A stretch of DNA of 56,195 bases from IMG/VR virus record IMGVR_UViG_3300030060_000209, positions 1 to 56,195 of that record. One strand, written 5' to 3'. The notes under the pieces were generated by a model that saw nothing but the letters and a program-made list of their open reading frames with translations, had not been told where the DNA came from and searched no databases. Each line of letters starts with the position of its first letter. The stretch's first letter is position 1. The position numbers and the translations under genes are program-made. Shown piece by piece: positions 26,961-32,636 of the stretch. This DNA comes from a virus.

Positions 26961-27182
26961 ATGACTAATTACGCAAGACATGGAGATGATGAATTTTGGC
27001 AAGAATATTATGGTCAATTGGTAGGAGGAAAAATACTACAGTTCTGGATGAATGATGACGGTTATCCAAGTTTTGAAATAGCACATCCAAGATATGGATT
27101 GTTGACCATTGAGGTTAGTCGTGACCCAGAAGGCAATGATCCGGGGTTTCTGTTTATTAACGATCAAAAGGATGGCGAGTGA
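26961..27182 (+). CDS. Small hypothetical protein
   Basis: 73 residues, acidic, no cysteines. The start follows the previous TAA at once and the stop overlaps the next ATG. Composition suggests a compact domain (WQEYYGQLVGGKILQFWM). No known family. Confidence 0.5.
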   Translation: MTNYARHGDDEFWQEYYGQLVGGKILQFWMNDDGYPSFEIAHPRYGLLTIEVSRDPEGNDPGFLFINDQKDGE

Positions 27183-27358
27183 TGGGATTTAAAACAGGAA
27201 ATTATGTTACTGGCGCAGGATTTGTTCTTGTGTTGCTGATGTCAGCAGTCGAGCCTATGCCGCACAGCTTTGAATTGTTCTGGTTACATGTCGGAACGCT
27301 AATGATCGGAGCGGTGTTAATGGTGTCTGGTACATATCTTACATGGAAAGGAAAATAG
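27182..27358 (+). CDS. Two-helix small membrane protein
   Basis: 58 residues, overlapping the previous stop. It has two hydrophobic segments: VTGAGFVLVLLMSAV (about 9-23) and LFWLHVGTLMIGAVLMVSG (about 32-50), with a charged KTGNY start and WKGK end. A two-pass membrane protein in an early region could act on the host envelope, for example in superinfection exclusion. Function unproven. Confidence 0.6.
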   Translation: MGFKTGNYVTGAGFVLVLLMSAVEPMPHSFELFWLHVGTLMIGAVLMVSGTYLTWKGK

Positions 27359-27359
27359 G

Positions 27360-27575
27360 ATGAAGGTGCCTACAGTAGAAGAAATCAAGGATGCTCTTAG
27401 ATTGGTGAGTGACAATCCATCGTATAAGCAAAAGATCAGTCGTGATAAAGCCAAAGAACAGGGATTAAAAACATTCTTTACTGGTAATGCCTGTGTACAT
27501 GGACATGTTTCAGATCGTCTGGTTTCAAACGGCAATTGCGTAGATTGTTATTATGTAAATGGGGGGTGTTCTTGA
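27360..27575 (+). CDS. Small Cys/His protein resembling the zinc part of HNH nucleases
   Basis: 71 residues. It carries FFTGNACVHGHVSDR followed by NGNCVDCYYVNGGC: Cys-His-x-His and Cys-x2-Cys groups resembling the zinc-binding N-terminus of phage HNH endonucleases, but with no HNH catalytic core. It may be a truncated or stand-alone zinc-knuckle protein. Function unknown. Confidence 0.55.
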   Translation: MKVPTVEEIKDALRLVSDNPSYKQKISRDKAKEQGLKTFFTGNACVHGHVSDRLVSNGNCVDCYYVNGGCS

Positions 27576-27585
27576 TACGTTCTTG

Positions 27586-27752
27586 TTTGGGTTTAGAAGT
27601 TTAGAAACCCAAAGTTGGTACCCCAAAGTTCATAAAGTTGTTATGTATCAATGGGTTAAGAGGTTTTGGTTTGGGTTTGCAATGATAGCACAAACAAAGC
27701 AAAATAGGGGTGTTAAGTCATTGAAAAGGCTCAAAGTTTAAGGTTTGGGTTT
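27586..27752 (+). repeat. Iteron-like TTTGGGTTT cluster
   Basis: TTTGGGTTT occurs at 27586-27594, 27670-27678 and 27744-27752, and its inverse AAACCCAAA at 27605-27613. The first pair forms a hairpin with a 10-base loop. No credible gene covers these repeats. Such clusters suggest a replication origin or a cluster of protein-binding sites, but no initiator gene has been proven. Confidence 0.5.
27678..27690 (+). promoter_or_regulatory. Operator-like palindrome TGCAATGATAGCA
   Basis: Twelve of 13 bases match TGCAATGATTGCA, the core of the palindromes inside the later promoters. No convincing -35/-10 pair surrounds it. It overlaps the second TTTGGGTTT repeat. Possibly a regulator site near an origin. 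Confidence 0.45.
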
Positions 27753-27769
27753 TTCTCCCTATTACATAG

Positions 27770-27797
27770 GGGTATAGGTATAAACAAACCTATACCC
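27770..27797. repeat. Strong 10-bp inverted repeat before the small terminase gene
   Basis: GGGTATAGGT and ACCTATACCC flank an 8-base A/T-rich loop; no T-run follows, so a terminator is less likely than a binding site or origin hairpin. It lies 60 bases before the terS start. Confidence 0.6.
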
Positions 27798-27822
27798 TGT
27801 AACGTGTGGTTGCTGCACCAGT

Positions 27823-27840
27823 AACCAGAAGAATTGTTCT
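27823..27840 (+). repeat. Boundary palindrome copy before terS
   Basis: AACCAGAAGAATTGTTCT, a variant of the ACCMGWACAATTGTTCKGGT element. It lies 16 bases before the terS ATG, directly upstream of the RBS AGGAGGGG. Confidence 0.5.
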
Positions 27841-27856
27841 ACTTAGGAGGGGCGTA

Positions 27857-28384
27857 ATGCCGAATGTCGGAGAAGATCTACCAAAGGAACAGCGGTTAGC
27901 TGGACACAAAAGATTAACACCACAACAGCAACAGTTTCTGGATATGTATCTGCACAAGGATATGACACAGACTGAAGCGGCTCGTCAGGCAGGGTACAAA
28001 AACCCCACAGTGCAAGCTGTAAGGCTACTGCGTAATCCAGTTGTAGCGGAACGCCTACAGGAGATGAGACTGGAGACACAGGCTCGTTTCGGGGTAACAA
28101 TCGACAAATCTATTCGGGATCTAAAAAAGATCAGAGACCAGGCTTGGGAGATGGGTAAATTTAGCGATGCGTTAAGGGCAGAGGAACTGCGGCTGAAGGC
28201 TGCGGGACTACTTATCAACAAGCAGCACGTTGTCAAAGAGGAGATCACAGCGAACACAAAGCAGGATATTGCGAACAAATTGGCTGAGTACAAGCGTTTA
28301 GCTGAGTCGCGGATGAGGAACGTAACACCAGATATGGACATAATAGAACATGAGCCACAAGATATAGTCAAAGATAGCGTATAG
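27857..28384 (+). CDS. terS: Terminase small subunit (putative)
   Basis: 175 residues from the ATG preceded by TAGGAGGGG. The N-terminal LTPQQQQFLDMYLHKDMTQT and EAARQAGYKNPTVQAVRLLR with VVAERLQEM forms the helix-turn-helix and helix layout of small terminase subunits of the Terminase_2 type; the rest is helical, as expected of an oligomerising domain. It would recognise the phage DNA for packaging with the large subunit, encoded about 7 kb further along. An intergenic region full of repeats follows. Confidence 0.7.
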   Translation: MPNVGEDLPKEQRLAGHKRLTPQQQQFLDMYLHKDMTQTEAARQAGYKNPTVQAVRLLRNPVVAERLQEMRLETQARFGVTIDKSIRDLKKIRDQAWEMGKFSDALRAEELRLKAAGLLINKQHVVKEEITANTKQDIANKLAEYKRLAESRMRNVTPDMDIIEHEPQDIVKDSV

Positions 28385-28405
28385 CCCAGATATTCCCATA
28401 AAACA

Positions 28406-28417
28406 CCCCGCGCGGGG
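28406..28417. repeat. GC-rich perfect palindrome after terS
   Basis: CCCCGCGCGGGG, a 12-bp self-complementary sequence 22 bases after the terS stop. No T-run follows. It may be a weak terminator or packaging-related site. Confidence 0.45.
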
Positions 28418-28429
28418 GGAGGGAACGGC

Positions 28430-28566
28430 GACCATCGGGCTTTCCGGGCCTGTACCAGTAGAATTGTTCGGGTTCGGGGTCTTCGGGGTCTTCGGGCTGC
28501 TGCTCGGGGCATCGGGATCGGGGTTTGATCGGGATCGGGCTTGACATCGGGGCTGAATCGGGGTCA
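28430..28566 (+). repeat. TCGGG-rich block with a G-quadruplex motif
   Basis: About 12 TCGGG units in 130 bases, all on the + strand; GGG-ATC-GGGG-TTTGATC-GGG-ATC-GGG at 28514-28539 satisfies the G3+N1-7 quadruplex rule. It lies just after the small terminase gene. It could be a packaging recognition or replication-control site. No gene is credible here. Confidence 0.55.
28454..28473 (+). repeat. Boundary palindrome copy 2
   Basis: ACCAGTAGAATTGTTCGGGT, a 20-base member of the family inside the TCGGG-rich block. Matching members occur at 28634, 28732, 29234, 30186 and 31716. Confidence 0.6.
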
Positions 28567-28604
28567 TCCTGTCCTCTCCTCCCTTAGAAGAAACTCCTCG
28601 GTGG

Positions 28605-28626
28605 CCCCGTGCTGCCGGGGTTTTTT
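28605..28626 (+). terminator. Rho-independent terminator after the terS region
   Basis: CCCCG-TGCTGC-CGGGG stem-loop followed by TTTTTT (28621-28626). It closes any transcript coming from terS before the next cassette. Confidence 0.7.
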
Positions 28627-28633
28627 CTTCGGA

Positions 28634-28653
28634 ACCCGTACAATTGTTCGGGA
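28634..28653 (+). repeat. Boundary palindrome copy 3
   Basis: ACCCGTACAATTGTTCGGGA, seven bases after the T-run of the terminator at 28605-28626. Confidence 0.65.
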
Positions 28654-28696
28654 TCGGGGTACTGGTCCCTGGCGACTCCCCCTAGATCTAGTTGAA

Positions 28697-28718
28697 CGCC
28701 TGGCGAATCCCCCAGGCG
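28697..28718 (+). repeat. CGCCTGG/CCAGGCG inverted repeat
   Basis: A 7-bp stem with an 8-base loop between two boundary palindromes. No T-run follows. It may be a remnant of another terminator-type structure or a protein-binding site. Confidence 0.4.
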
Positions 28719-28731
28719 CAGCCTCCCAGTA

Positions 28732-28751
28732 ACCAGTACAATTGTTCGTAT
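28732..28751 (+). repeat. Boundary palindrome copy 4
   Basis: ACCAGTACAATTGTTCGTAT; the left arm and core match the family, the right arm is altered. Confidence 0.6.
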
Positions 28752-28824
28752 TGTTTTCTCCGTCCCAGTTGTCAGCGGTTTTGTACCAAATGATACTTTT
28801 TTTATTTTTTTGTTCTTTTTATGC

Positions 28825-28853
28825 TTGACCCTGGTCGCAATGATTGCTATATA
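28825..28853 (+). promoter_or_regulatory. Promoter with internal operator, unit 1
   Basis: TTGACC (28825-28830), 17-base spacer, TATATA (28848-28853). The spacer and first -10 base form CGCAATGATTGCT (28836-28848), an inverted repeat with GCAAT/ATTGC arms. A protein bound there would block RNA polymerase. Confidence 0.75.
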
Positions 28854-28905
28854 TAATAAGTAAGCCAAAAGTATAATGCCGTTAGGTGATTATAATCGTG
28901 GCTAG

Positions 28906-28944
28906 GCCAGTGAGATGGGTTAATGGGTTATCCCGCTCACTGGC
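28906..28944 (+). promoter_or_regulatory. Leader hairpin upstream of the 58-residue gene
   Basis: GCCAGTGAG (28906-28914) pairs perfectly with CTCACTGGC (28936-28944), with a 21-base loop. It is in the untranslated leader of the unit 1 transcript and ends 25 bases before the ATG, so it could affect mRNA stability or translation. Confidence 0.55.
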
Positions 28945-28969
28945 TGCACTTAAACAGGAGGGTTGCACA

Positions 28970-29146
28970 ATGACATACGATGAATACGTCAAAACTTATG
29001 AAGCAATGCTTTCCATCTATCTTGATGGTTACAAACCAACCAACATACCATCCGAAGTTAAGGCGTTGGCTGCAGCGGCTGATAAGTTAGTTGATTTTGA
29101 AGAGACTCACCCAGCGCATGCTGCAAAATATGAGGCGCAATTCTAA
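28970..29146 (+). CDS. Small helical protein (unit 1)
   Basis: 58 residues, AGGAGGG eight bases before the ATG. Helical composition (YDEYVKTYEAMLSIYLDGYK; EVKALAAAADKLVDFEE), no cysteine or membrane segment. It has its own promoter and terminator, like an independently expressed accessory gene. Function unknown. Confidence 0.6.
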   Translation: MTYDEYVKTYEAMLSIYLDGYKPTNIPSEVKALAAAADKLVDFEETHPAHAAKYEAQF

Positions 29147-29181
29147 ACACGACTAGAGGGGAGAAACATTTTCATTACCTG

Positions 29182-29207
29182 ACCCGGCGAGAGCCGGGTA
29201 TTTTTTT
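29182..29207 (+). terminator. Rho-independent terminator, unit 1
   Basis: ACCCGGC-GAGA-GCCGGGT stem-loop followed by ATTTTTTT. A perfect 7-bp GC-rich stem with tetraloop, 35 bases after the gene stop. Confidence 0.85.
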
Positions 29208-29233
29208 GTCCCAGCGGCTGCGTCCCGGCGCTA

Positions 29234-29253
29234 ACCAGTACAATTGTTCTGGT
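29234..29253 (+). repeat. Boundary palindrome copy 5 (best symmetric copy)
   Basis: ACCAGTACAATTGTTCTGGT; only one pair breaks perfect 20-bp symmetry. Located between the unit 1 terminator and the unit 2 promoter. Confidence 0.75.
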
Positions 29254-29316
29254 TGTTCCCCGGCGCTGCTGACTGGCACCCGTTGAAAAAAAATTCTTTT
29301 TTTCTTTCTTTTCCTG

Positions 29317-29345
29317 TTGACAGTGTGTGCAATGATTGCTATATA
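29317..29345 (+). promoter_or_regulatory. Promoter with internal operator, unit 2
   Basis: TTGACA (29317-29322), 17-base spacer, TATATA (29340-29345), with TGCAATGATTGCT (29328-29340) in the spacer. It drives the 29371 gene and the cyclotransferase-like gene. Confidence 0.8.
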
Positions 29346-29370
29346 TAAGTACAGAAGGAGGGCAAAAGCC

Positions 29371-29676
29371 ATGTATTACAAGTACGACGAAATCAAAGAA
29401 CACTTTGTAGACTGGATGAAAGAGCAGGACGCGGAGTGGCTAAAAGACAACAAAGACGATTGGCACCACCACGCATTCAATATGGACTATTACATTATTG
29501 GAACGCAAAAAGCGATTGAGTGGATGGGTGATCAAGTATTCAAAATCATAGAAACTATCAAAGAATATGAGCAAGACAACTTTGGTGAGGTAACAACTGA
29601 CCTGTCCAGCCCTGAAAAGCTGGTGAATATGTACGCTTACATCGTAGGTGAACAGGTTGTTAATGAATGGAGGTAG
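29371..29676 (+). CDS. Hypothetical protein (unit 2)
   Basis: 101 residues, with GGAGGGC 14-8 bases before the ATG. Acidic and aromatic-rich (HFVDWMKEQDAEWLKDNKDD; MDYYIIGTQKAIEWMGDQV), mainly helical. No known family. It precedes the cyclotransferase-like gene by four bases, so it may be functionally linked to it. Confidence 0.6.
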   Translation: MYYKYDEIKEHFVDWMKEQDAEWLKDNKDDWHHHAFNMDYYIIGTQKAIEWMGDQVFKIIETIKEYEQDNFGEVTTDLSSPEKLVNMYAYIVGEQVVNEWR

Positions 29677-29680
29677 ACAA

Positions 29681-30106
29681 ATGAGTAAACTATATTTCGC
29701 CTATGGCTCTAACTTGAACAAGAGCCAGATGGCATTGCGTAGCCCCACCGCCAAGGCGTTGGGGTCTGCGTACTTTCCAAACTGGCGGCTTGTCTTTCGG
29801 GGCGTAGCCGACATAGAAGAAGGGGACGAGCAGGACTTGTTGCCTGTCGGGATCTGGAGCATTGAAGAAGCAGACGAGGCGGCACTTGATCGGTATGAAG
29901 GCGTGAGTTCGGGACTCTATCGCAAGGTAGAGATCAACGGGATGCTAACGTATCGGATGAATCACGCGGGATATTACGGGCCGAGTCATCATTACTTCAG
30001 AACAATTTTAGATGGCTATCGGGACTTTGAACTCGATACTTCTGAACTCTATAATGCACGGGACAATGCAAGGTTCGGTGAGCAGGAGAATCGGATATGG
30101 ATGTAA
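29681..30106 (+). CDS. Gamma-glutamylcyclotransferase-like (AIG2/GGCT-fold) protein
   Basis: 141 residues. The signature YGSNL is at 8-12 (FAYGSNLNKSQM), GIWSIEEADEAALDRYEGV at 57-75 contains the conserved catalytic Glu (E73), and a buried core follows. GGCT-fold enzymes release 5-oxoproline from gamma-glutamyl amines and are often encoded beside amidoligases. The start at 29681 uses GGAGG at 29669-29673. The substrate cannot be read from the sequence. Confidence 0.8.
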   Translation: MSKLYFAYGSNLNKSQMALRSPTAKALGSAYFPNWRLVFRGVADIEEGDEQDLLPVGIWSIEEADEAALDRYEGVSSGLYRKVEINGMLTYRMNHAGYYGPSHHYFRTILDGYRDFELDTSELYNARDNARFGEQENRIWM

Positions 30107-30123
30107 ATTGTTCGGGTTCTACC

Positions 30124-30157
30124 GGGCTGCAGCCAGGCGCTGCGGCCCATTTTTTTT
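30124..30157 (+). terminator. Rho-independent terminator, unit 2
   Basis: A 10-bp stem (GGGCTGCAGC with GCTGCGGCCC, one U-G pair) with a 5-base loop, followed by eight T. Ends the cyclotransferase transcript. Confidence 0.8.
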
Positions 30158-30185
30158 GCCCAGTCCCAGGCTGCAACAGGTCATA

Positions 30186-30205
30186 ACCCGAACAATTGTT
30201 CTGGT
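30186..30205 (+). repeat. Boundary palindrome copy 6
   Basis: ACCCGAACAATTGTTCTGGT, 28 bases after the unit 2 terminator. The core GAACAATTGTTC is a perfect 12-bp palindrome. Confidence 0.7.
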
Positions 30206-30239
30206 TTTACCGAGATCAGCCAGGCAGCACCAGTGAATC

Positions 30240-30275
30240 GGGCTTCGGGTCGGGCTTCGGGCTTCGGGGTCGGGG
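30240..30275 (+). repeat. G-quadruplex motif from CTTCGGG repeats
   Basis: Six G-runs of three or four separated by CTTC or TC loops. Directly after the boundary palindrome and before the unit 3 promoter. A + strand quadruplex or an R-loop site is plausible. Confidence 0.6.
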
Positions 30276-30378
30276 TTCGCTGCCGCTGCCAGTTACTGGA
30301 TCTCCTTTCTTTCACGCGCACATGCACCCGCCCTCCCGATCAATAATAAAAAAAATACGAACAATTGCACTTTTTTGT

Positions 30379-30407
30379 TTGTTTATGCAGTGTTTGCATG
30401 GTATAGA
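30379..30407 (+). promoter_or_regulatory. Promoter with internal operator, unit 3 (amidoligase)
   Basis: TTGTTT (30379-30384), spacer of 17, TATAGA (30402-30407). The spacer holds TGCAGTGTTTGCA (30386-30398), with A and T on the outside extending the symmetry (ATGCA/TGCAT). Confidence 0.65.
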
Positions 30408-30454
30408 ATAAGACAAGAGGCCGGAGGTAGGCCCACAACACTAGAAAAAAGGTA

Positions 30455-31648
30455 ATGAAAACAATGACTTATTTAACAAACACAAGCTGGTTACTCGCTG
30501 GCGTTGAGCTAGAATTCCACAATAAGCGCGGTTTATATCGTTCTGTTGACCAATGGCGCACACTTTTGAGTGATGCCGGTTTTGATTGGATACAGGTTAA
30601 ATATGACGCTTCCGCTAATGTAGATGTGGAAATAGTCTTTCCACCAATGCCAGCGCATGGTGCCGGTGGCGCATTGGAAGATATAAACGCGGTTATGCAG
30701 TTTATTGAAACCAATGGTGGCAAGGTATCAAAAAAAGGTTGCGGCTTGCATGTTCATATTGGCAATCGTGCGGTAAAAGATATATCACCGGCTTACTATT
30801 GGACGCATTCCAAAGCTAGCATTGCATCAGGTAACGGTTATTTTATGCCTACTGATGATCAATGTCATGATGTAATGCCAATGGCATTAGTGAAAGACGT
30901 TCTTATCAGATACGCTAACCAACAAAACGATGTTGATTTATTGCTAGCACCGTCGCGGCGCGAGAATGGTTGCCAAGCTAGGTTTTGCCATTCTATCCGA
31001 CGCATTGGTGACAGTGGACGCAATCAAAACGAATTCAACAACGCGACTAGCGCGAATGAATTAAACCAAATACTAGGCAGAAAATTTGCTAGCGTTTCAC
31101 TTGATACATGGGCAAGGGTTGGCACCATTGAGTTTAGACAACATCAAGCTACATTAGAGATTGCCAAGCTTGAGGCATGGTGCTTACTTATTGATGCCAT
31201 GTTTAGGCATAGCGACGCTAACCGTATTGACTACACCGCGTCGCGCACTGTTGAAACATCTACACCGGAACAACCCTACCGCAACGGTTCTCGCATTGGC
31301 ATTTTGTGGGAAACAATCCGACGCGACGGTGGCGCGACGGTTTCAGAAATATCCAATGTAACAGGATGGGATGCTAGCACCATTCGCGCTAGGGTTTCAG
31401 AAATGCGTCAACAACATGGTGACGATGCTATCATTTGCCATAATCAGCAAGCTTATGGTCATTCGTATGGTACTAGCCAAGGCAATCACGATTTAAATGG
31501 TTATGAGGCAATCCAATCTGTCACTCGCACCATTGAAGGCGAGGCGGCATTGTTACCAGAAAATAGGCTAGGCATTGCTTCAATCTTTGCTGGATTGAAT
31601 GACCAAACATTTGAATATCTCAATTCAAGACGTAATGCGCTAAACTAG
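30455..31648 (+). CDS. Amidoligase-like enzyme fused to a winged helix
   Basis: 397 residues. The GVELEF motif (16-21), HVHIG (99-103) and TIEFRQH (224-230) are the signature parts of the amidoligase_2 family (COOH-NH2 ligases of glutamine-synthetase fold), which form amide or peptide bonds. After a helical linker, residues about 280-325 (ILWETIRRDGGATVSEISNV) are a winged-helix domain. The paired GGCT-like gene is upstream. A role in modifying proteins or peptides, or in cell-wall chemistry, is the working guess. The wHTH fusion is unusual. RBS is weak (AAAAAAGG). Confidence 0.8.
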   Translation: MKTMTYLTNTSWLLAGVELEFHNKRGLYRSVDQWRTLLSDAGFDWIQVKYDASANVDVEIVFPPMPAHGAGGALEDINAVMQFIETNGGKVSKKGCGLHVHIGNRAVKDISPAYYWTHSKASIASGNGYFMPTDDQCHDVMPMALVKDVLIRYANQQNDVDLLLAPSRRENGCQARFCHSIRRIGDSGRNQNEFNNATSANELNQILGRKFASVSLDTWARVGTIEFRQHQATLEIAKLEAWCLLIDAMFRHSDANRIDYTASRTVETSTPEQPYRNGSRIGILWETIRRDGGATVSEISNVTGWDASTIRARVSEMRQQHGDDAIICHNQQAYGHSYGTSQGNHDLNGYEAIQSVTRTIEGEAALLPENRLGIASIFAGLNDQTFEYLNSRRNALN

Positions 31649-31672
31649 CGCATTACACAACAACGCGACTGG

Positions 31673-31699
31673 GGCGCTTTACAGCGCCTCTTTTTTTTT
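31673..31699 (+). terminator. Rho-independent terminator, unit 3
   Basis: GGCGCT-TTAC-AGCGCC stem-loop followed by a long T-run. Located 24 bases after the amidoligase stop. Confidence 0.85.
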
Positions 31700-31715
31700 G
31701 CGGTAGGTTACCAGT

Positions 31716-31733
31716 ACCCGAACAATTGTACGG
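31716..31733 (+). repeat. Boundary palindrome copy 7
   Basis: ACCCGAACAATTGTACGG, with a short ACCAGT just before it. Again directly after a terminator. The right arm has changed from GTTC to GTAC, so the core is imperfect. Confidence 0.65.
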
Positions 31734-31760
31734 CATAGGCGCGGCTCTATGGGCGACTAA

Positions 31761-31773
31761 TGCAGTCTTTGCA
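31761..31773 (+). promoter_or_regulatory. Operator-like palindrome TGCAGTCTTTGCA
   Basis: Perfect outer arms (ATGCA/TGCAT). The -35/-10 pair around it is weak (TACTCT or TATAGA downstream). It is the first of two operator copies upstream of the regulator unit. Confidence 0.6.
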
Positions 31774-31933
31774 TCTAAGGTACTCTATAGACATTTGACA
31801 AAATACAAAATCGGGATGCGGGACGGTATGGCACCCCCCGCAAAATAAATCTTGACAGGGCGACACGTTGCGCCAACTTCCCCACAAACAACTCCCAAAA
31901 AATTTTAAAAAAAAATTTTATATCATATTTCCC

Positions 31934-31962
31934 TTGATTGTTTGCAATCTTTGCACTATGTT
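31934..31962 (+). promoter_or_regulatory. Promoter with internal operator, regulator unit
   Basis: TTGATT (31934-31939), 17-base spacer, TATGTT (31957-31962); operator TGCAATCTTTGCA (31943-31955) has perfect TGCAA/TTGCA arms. The two genes downstream include the Cro/CI-like regulator, so this site could be its own autoregulatory operator. The 31774-31930 part of the gap holds no gene I can support. Confidence 0.75.
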
Positions 31963-31988
31963 ATGTGAAACAACTGAAGGAGGGGTAA

Positions 31989-32240
31989 ATGCCTAAGTAT
32001 TTATTAAAGATCAGCGAGGATCCTATTGAGTTTGAGGCTCCTACTGCTGAAGCGTTCTTGGAAGCATGGAAGGGCGTGTTTCCGTGGGAATATGACAATG
32101 ACAACACATTCATGCGTATGGCAGCGAGGTCTGCATGCGACTGGAGCGGCAAGCCTATTAGGTTTGATAACATCTCCAGTTTTACAGCCGACATGATTGA
32201 CGCTGGTATGCTGGAGGAGGTGGGGAATGTACAAAGCTAA
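31989..32240 (+). CDS. Small protein ahead of the regulator
   Basis: 83 residues, AAGGAGGGG before the ATG. Mixed alpha/beta (MPKYLLKISEDPIEFEAPTA; EAWKGVFPWEYDNDN). Overlaps the regulator gene by 14 bases, so the two are co-translated. Function unknown; it may modulate the regulator. Confidence 0.6.
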   Translation: MPKYLLKISEDPIEFEAPTAEAFLEAWKGVFPWEYDNDNTFMRMAARSACDWSGKPIRFDNISSFTADMIDAGMLEEVGNVQS

Positions 32241-32592
32241 AGACTCTTACAGCATGTGGAACGGAGATGTTCTACTAGAAAAACGCAAGTACCTTGATAG
32301 AACGCAGATGTCGATGGCTCGTGATTTAGGCATTAGCCATCGCATGTACTGTTACTATGAGAGTGGTGAGCAGGAGATACCGCGTTCAATAGAGTTGTCT
32401 GTGCGTTACATGGAGAACACGAAGGGCAGTGACGTTTTGATGCCGACAGGTACGTTGAGTAACTTTGACAAGGATCGTATTGCTCGTTTGTGTAGTGCGT
32501 TGAATGGAATGGAGGGTACAGATGCTCATATAGACAAGGTTTTGAGGCAGTCTAAGACCGAATTAGAGTATCTGTTGTCAAAGTTTGAATAA
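32227..32592 (+). CDS. Cro/CI-like helix-turn-helix regulator
   Basis: 121 residues from ATG 32227 (GGAGGTGGGG upstream). RTQMSMARDLGISHRMYCYY (about 25-44), then GEQEIPRSIELSVRYM, forms an XRE-type helix-turn-helix, with a C-terminal helical region for dimerisation. It is the best candidate for the protein that binds the TGCARTSWTTGCA palindromes, including one at its own promoter. No integrase is present, so this is unlikely to be a lysogeny repressor; it may time accessory expression. Confidence 0.75.
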   Translation: MYKAKDSYSMWNGDVLLEKRKYLDRTQMSMARDLGISHRMYCYYESGEQEIPRSIELSVRYMENTKGSDVLMPTGTLSNFDKDRIARLCSALNGMEGTDAHIDKVLRQSKTELEYLLSKFE

Positions 32593-32636
32593 TAAACTAT
32601 CATTGGCCCTGTGTATTCTTCATAGAGGGTTATAGC

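Noticed and set aside
27559-27741. 60-residue open frame over the TTTGGGTTT repeats
   Set aside because: It is made of the repeats, lacks a good RBS and has an improbable composition; the region reads as non-coding.
28541-28868. Open frames on both strands in the terS-to-unit 1 gap
   Set aside because: They run through terminators, palindromes and a promoter, with no consistent RBS or codon pattern.
32227-32592. Lysogeny repressor
   Set aside because: An XRE-type regulator is present but there is no integrase, excisionase or attachment site in the window, so a temperate lifestyle is not supported.
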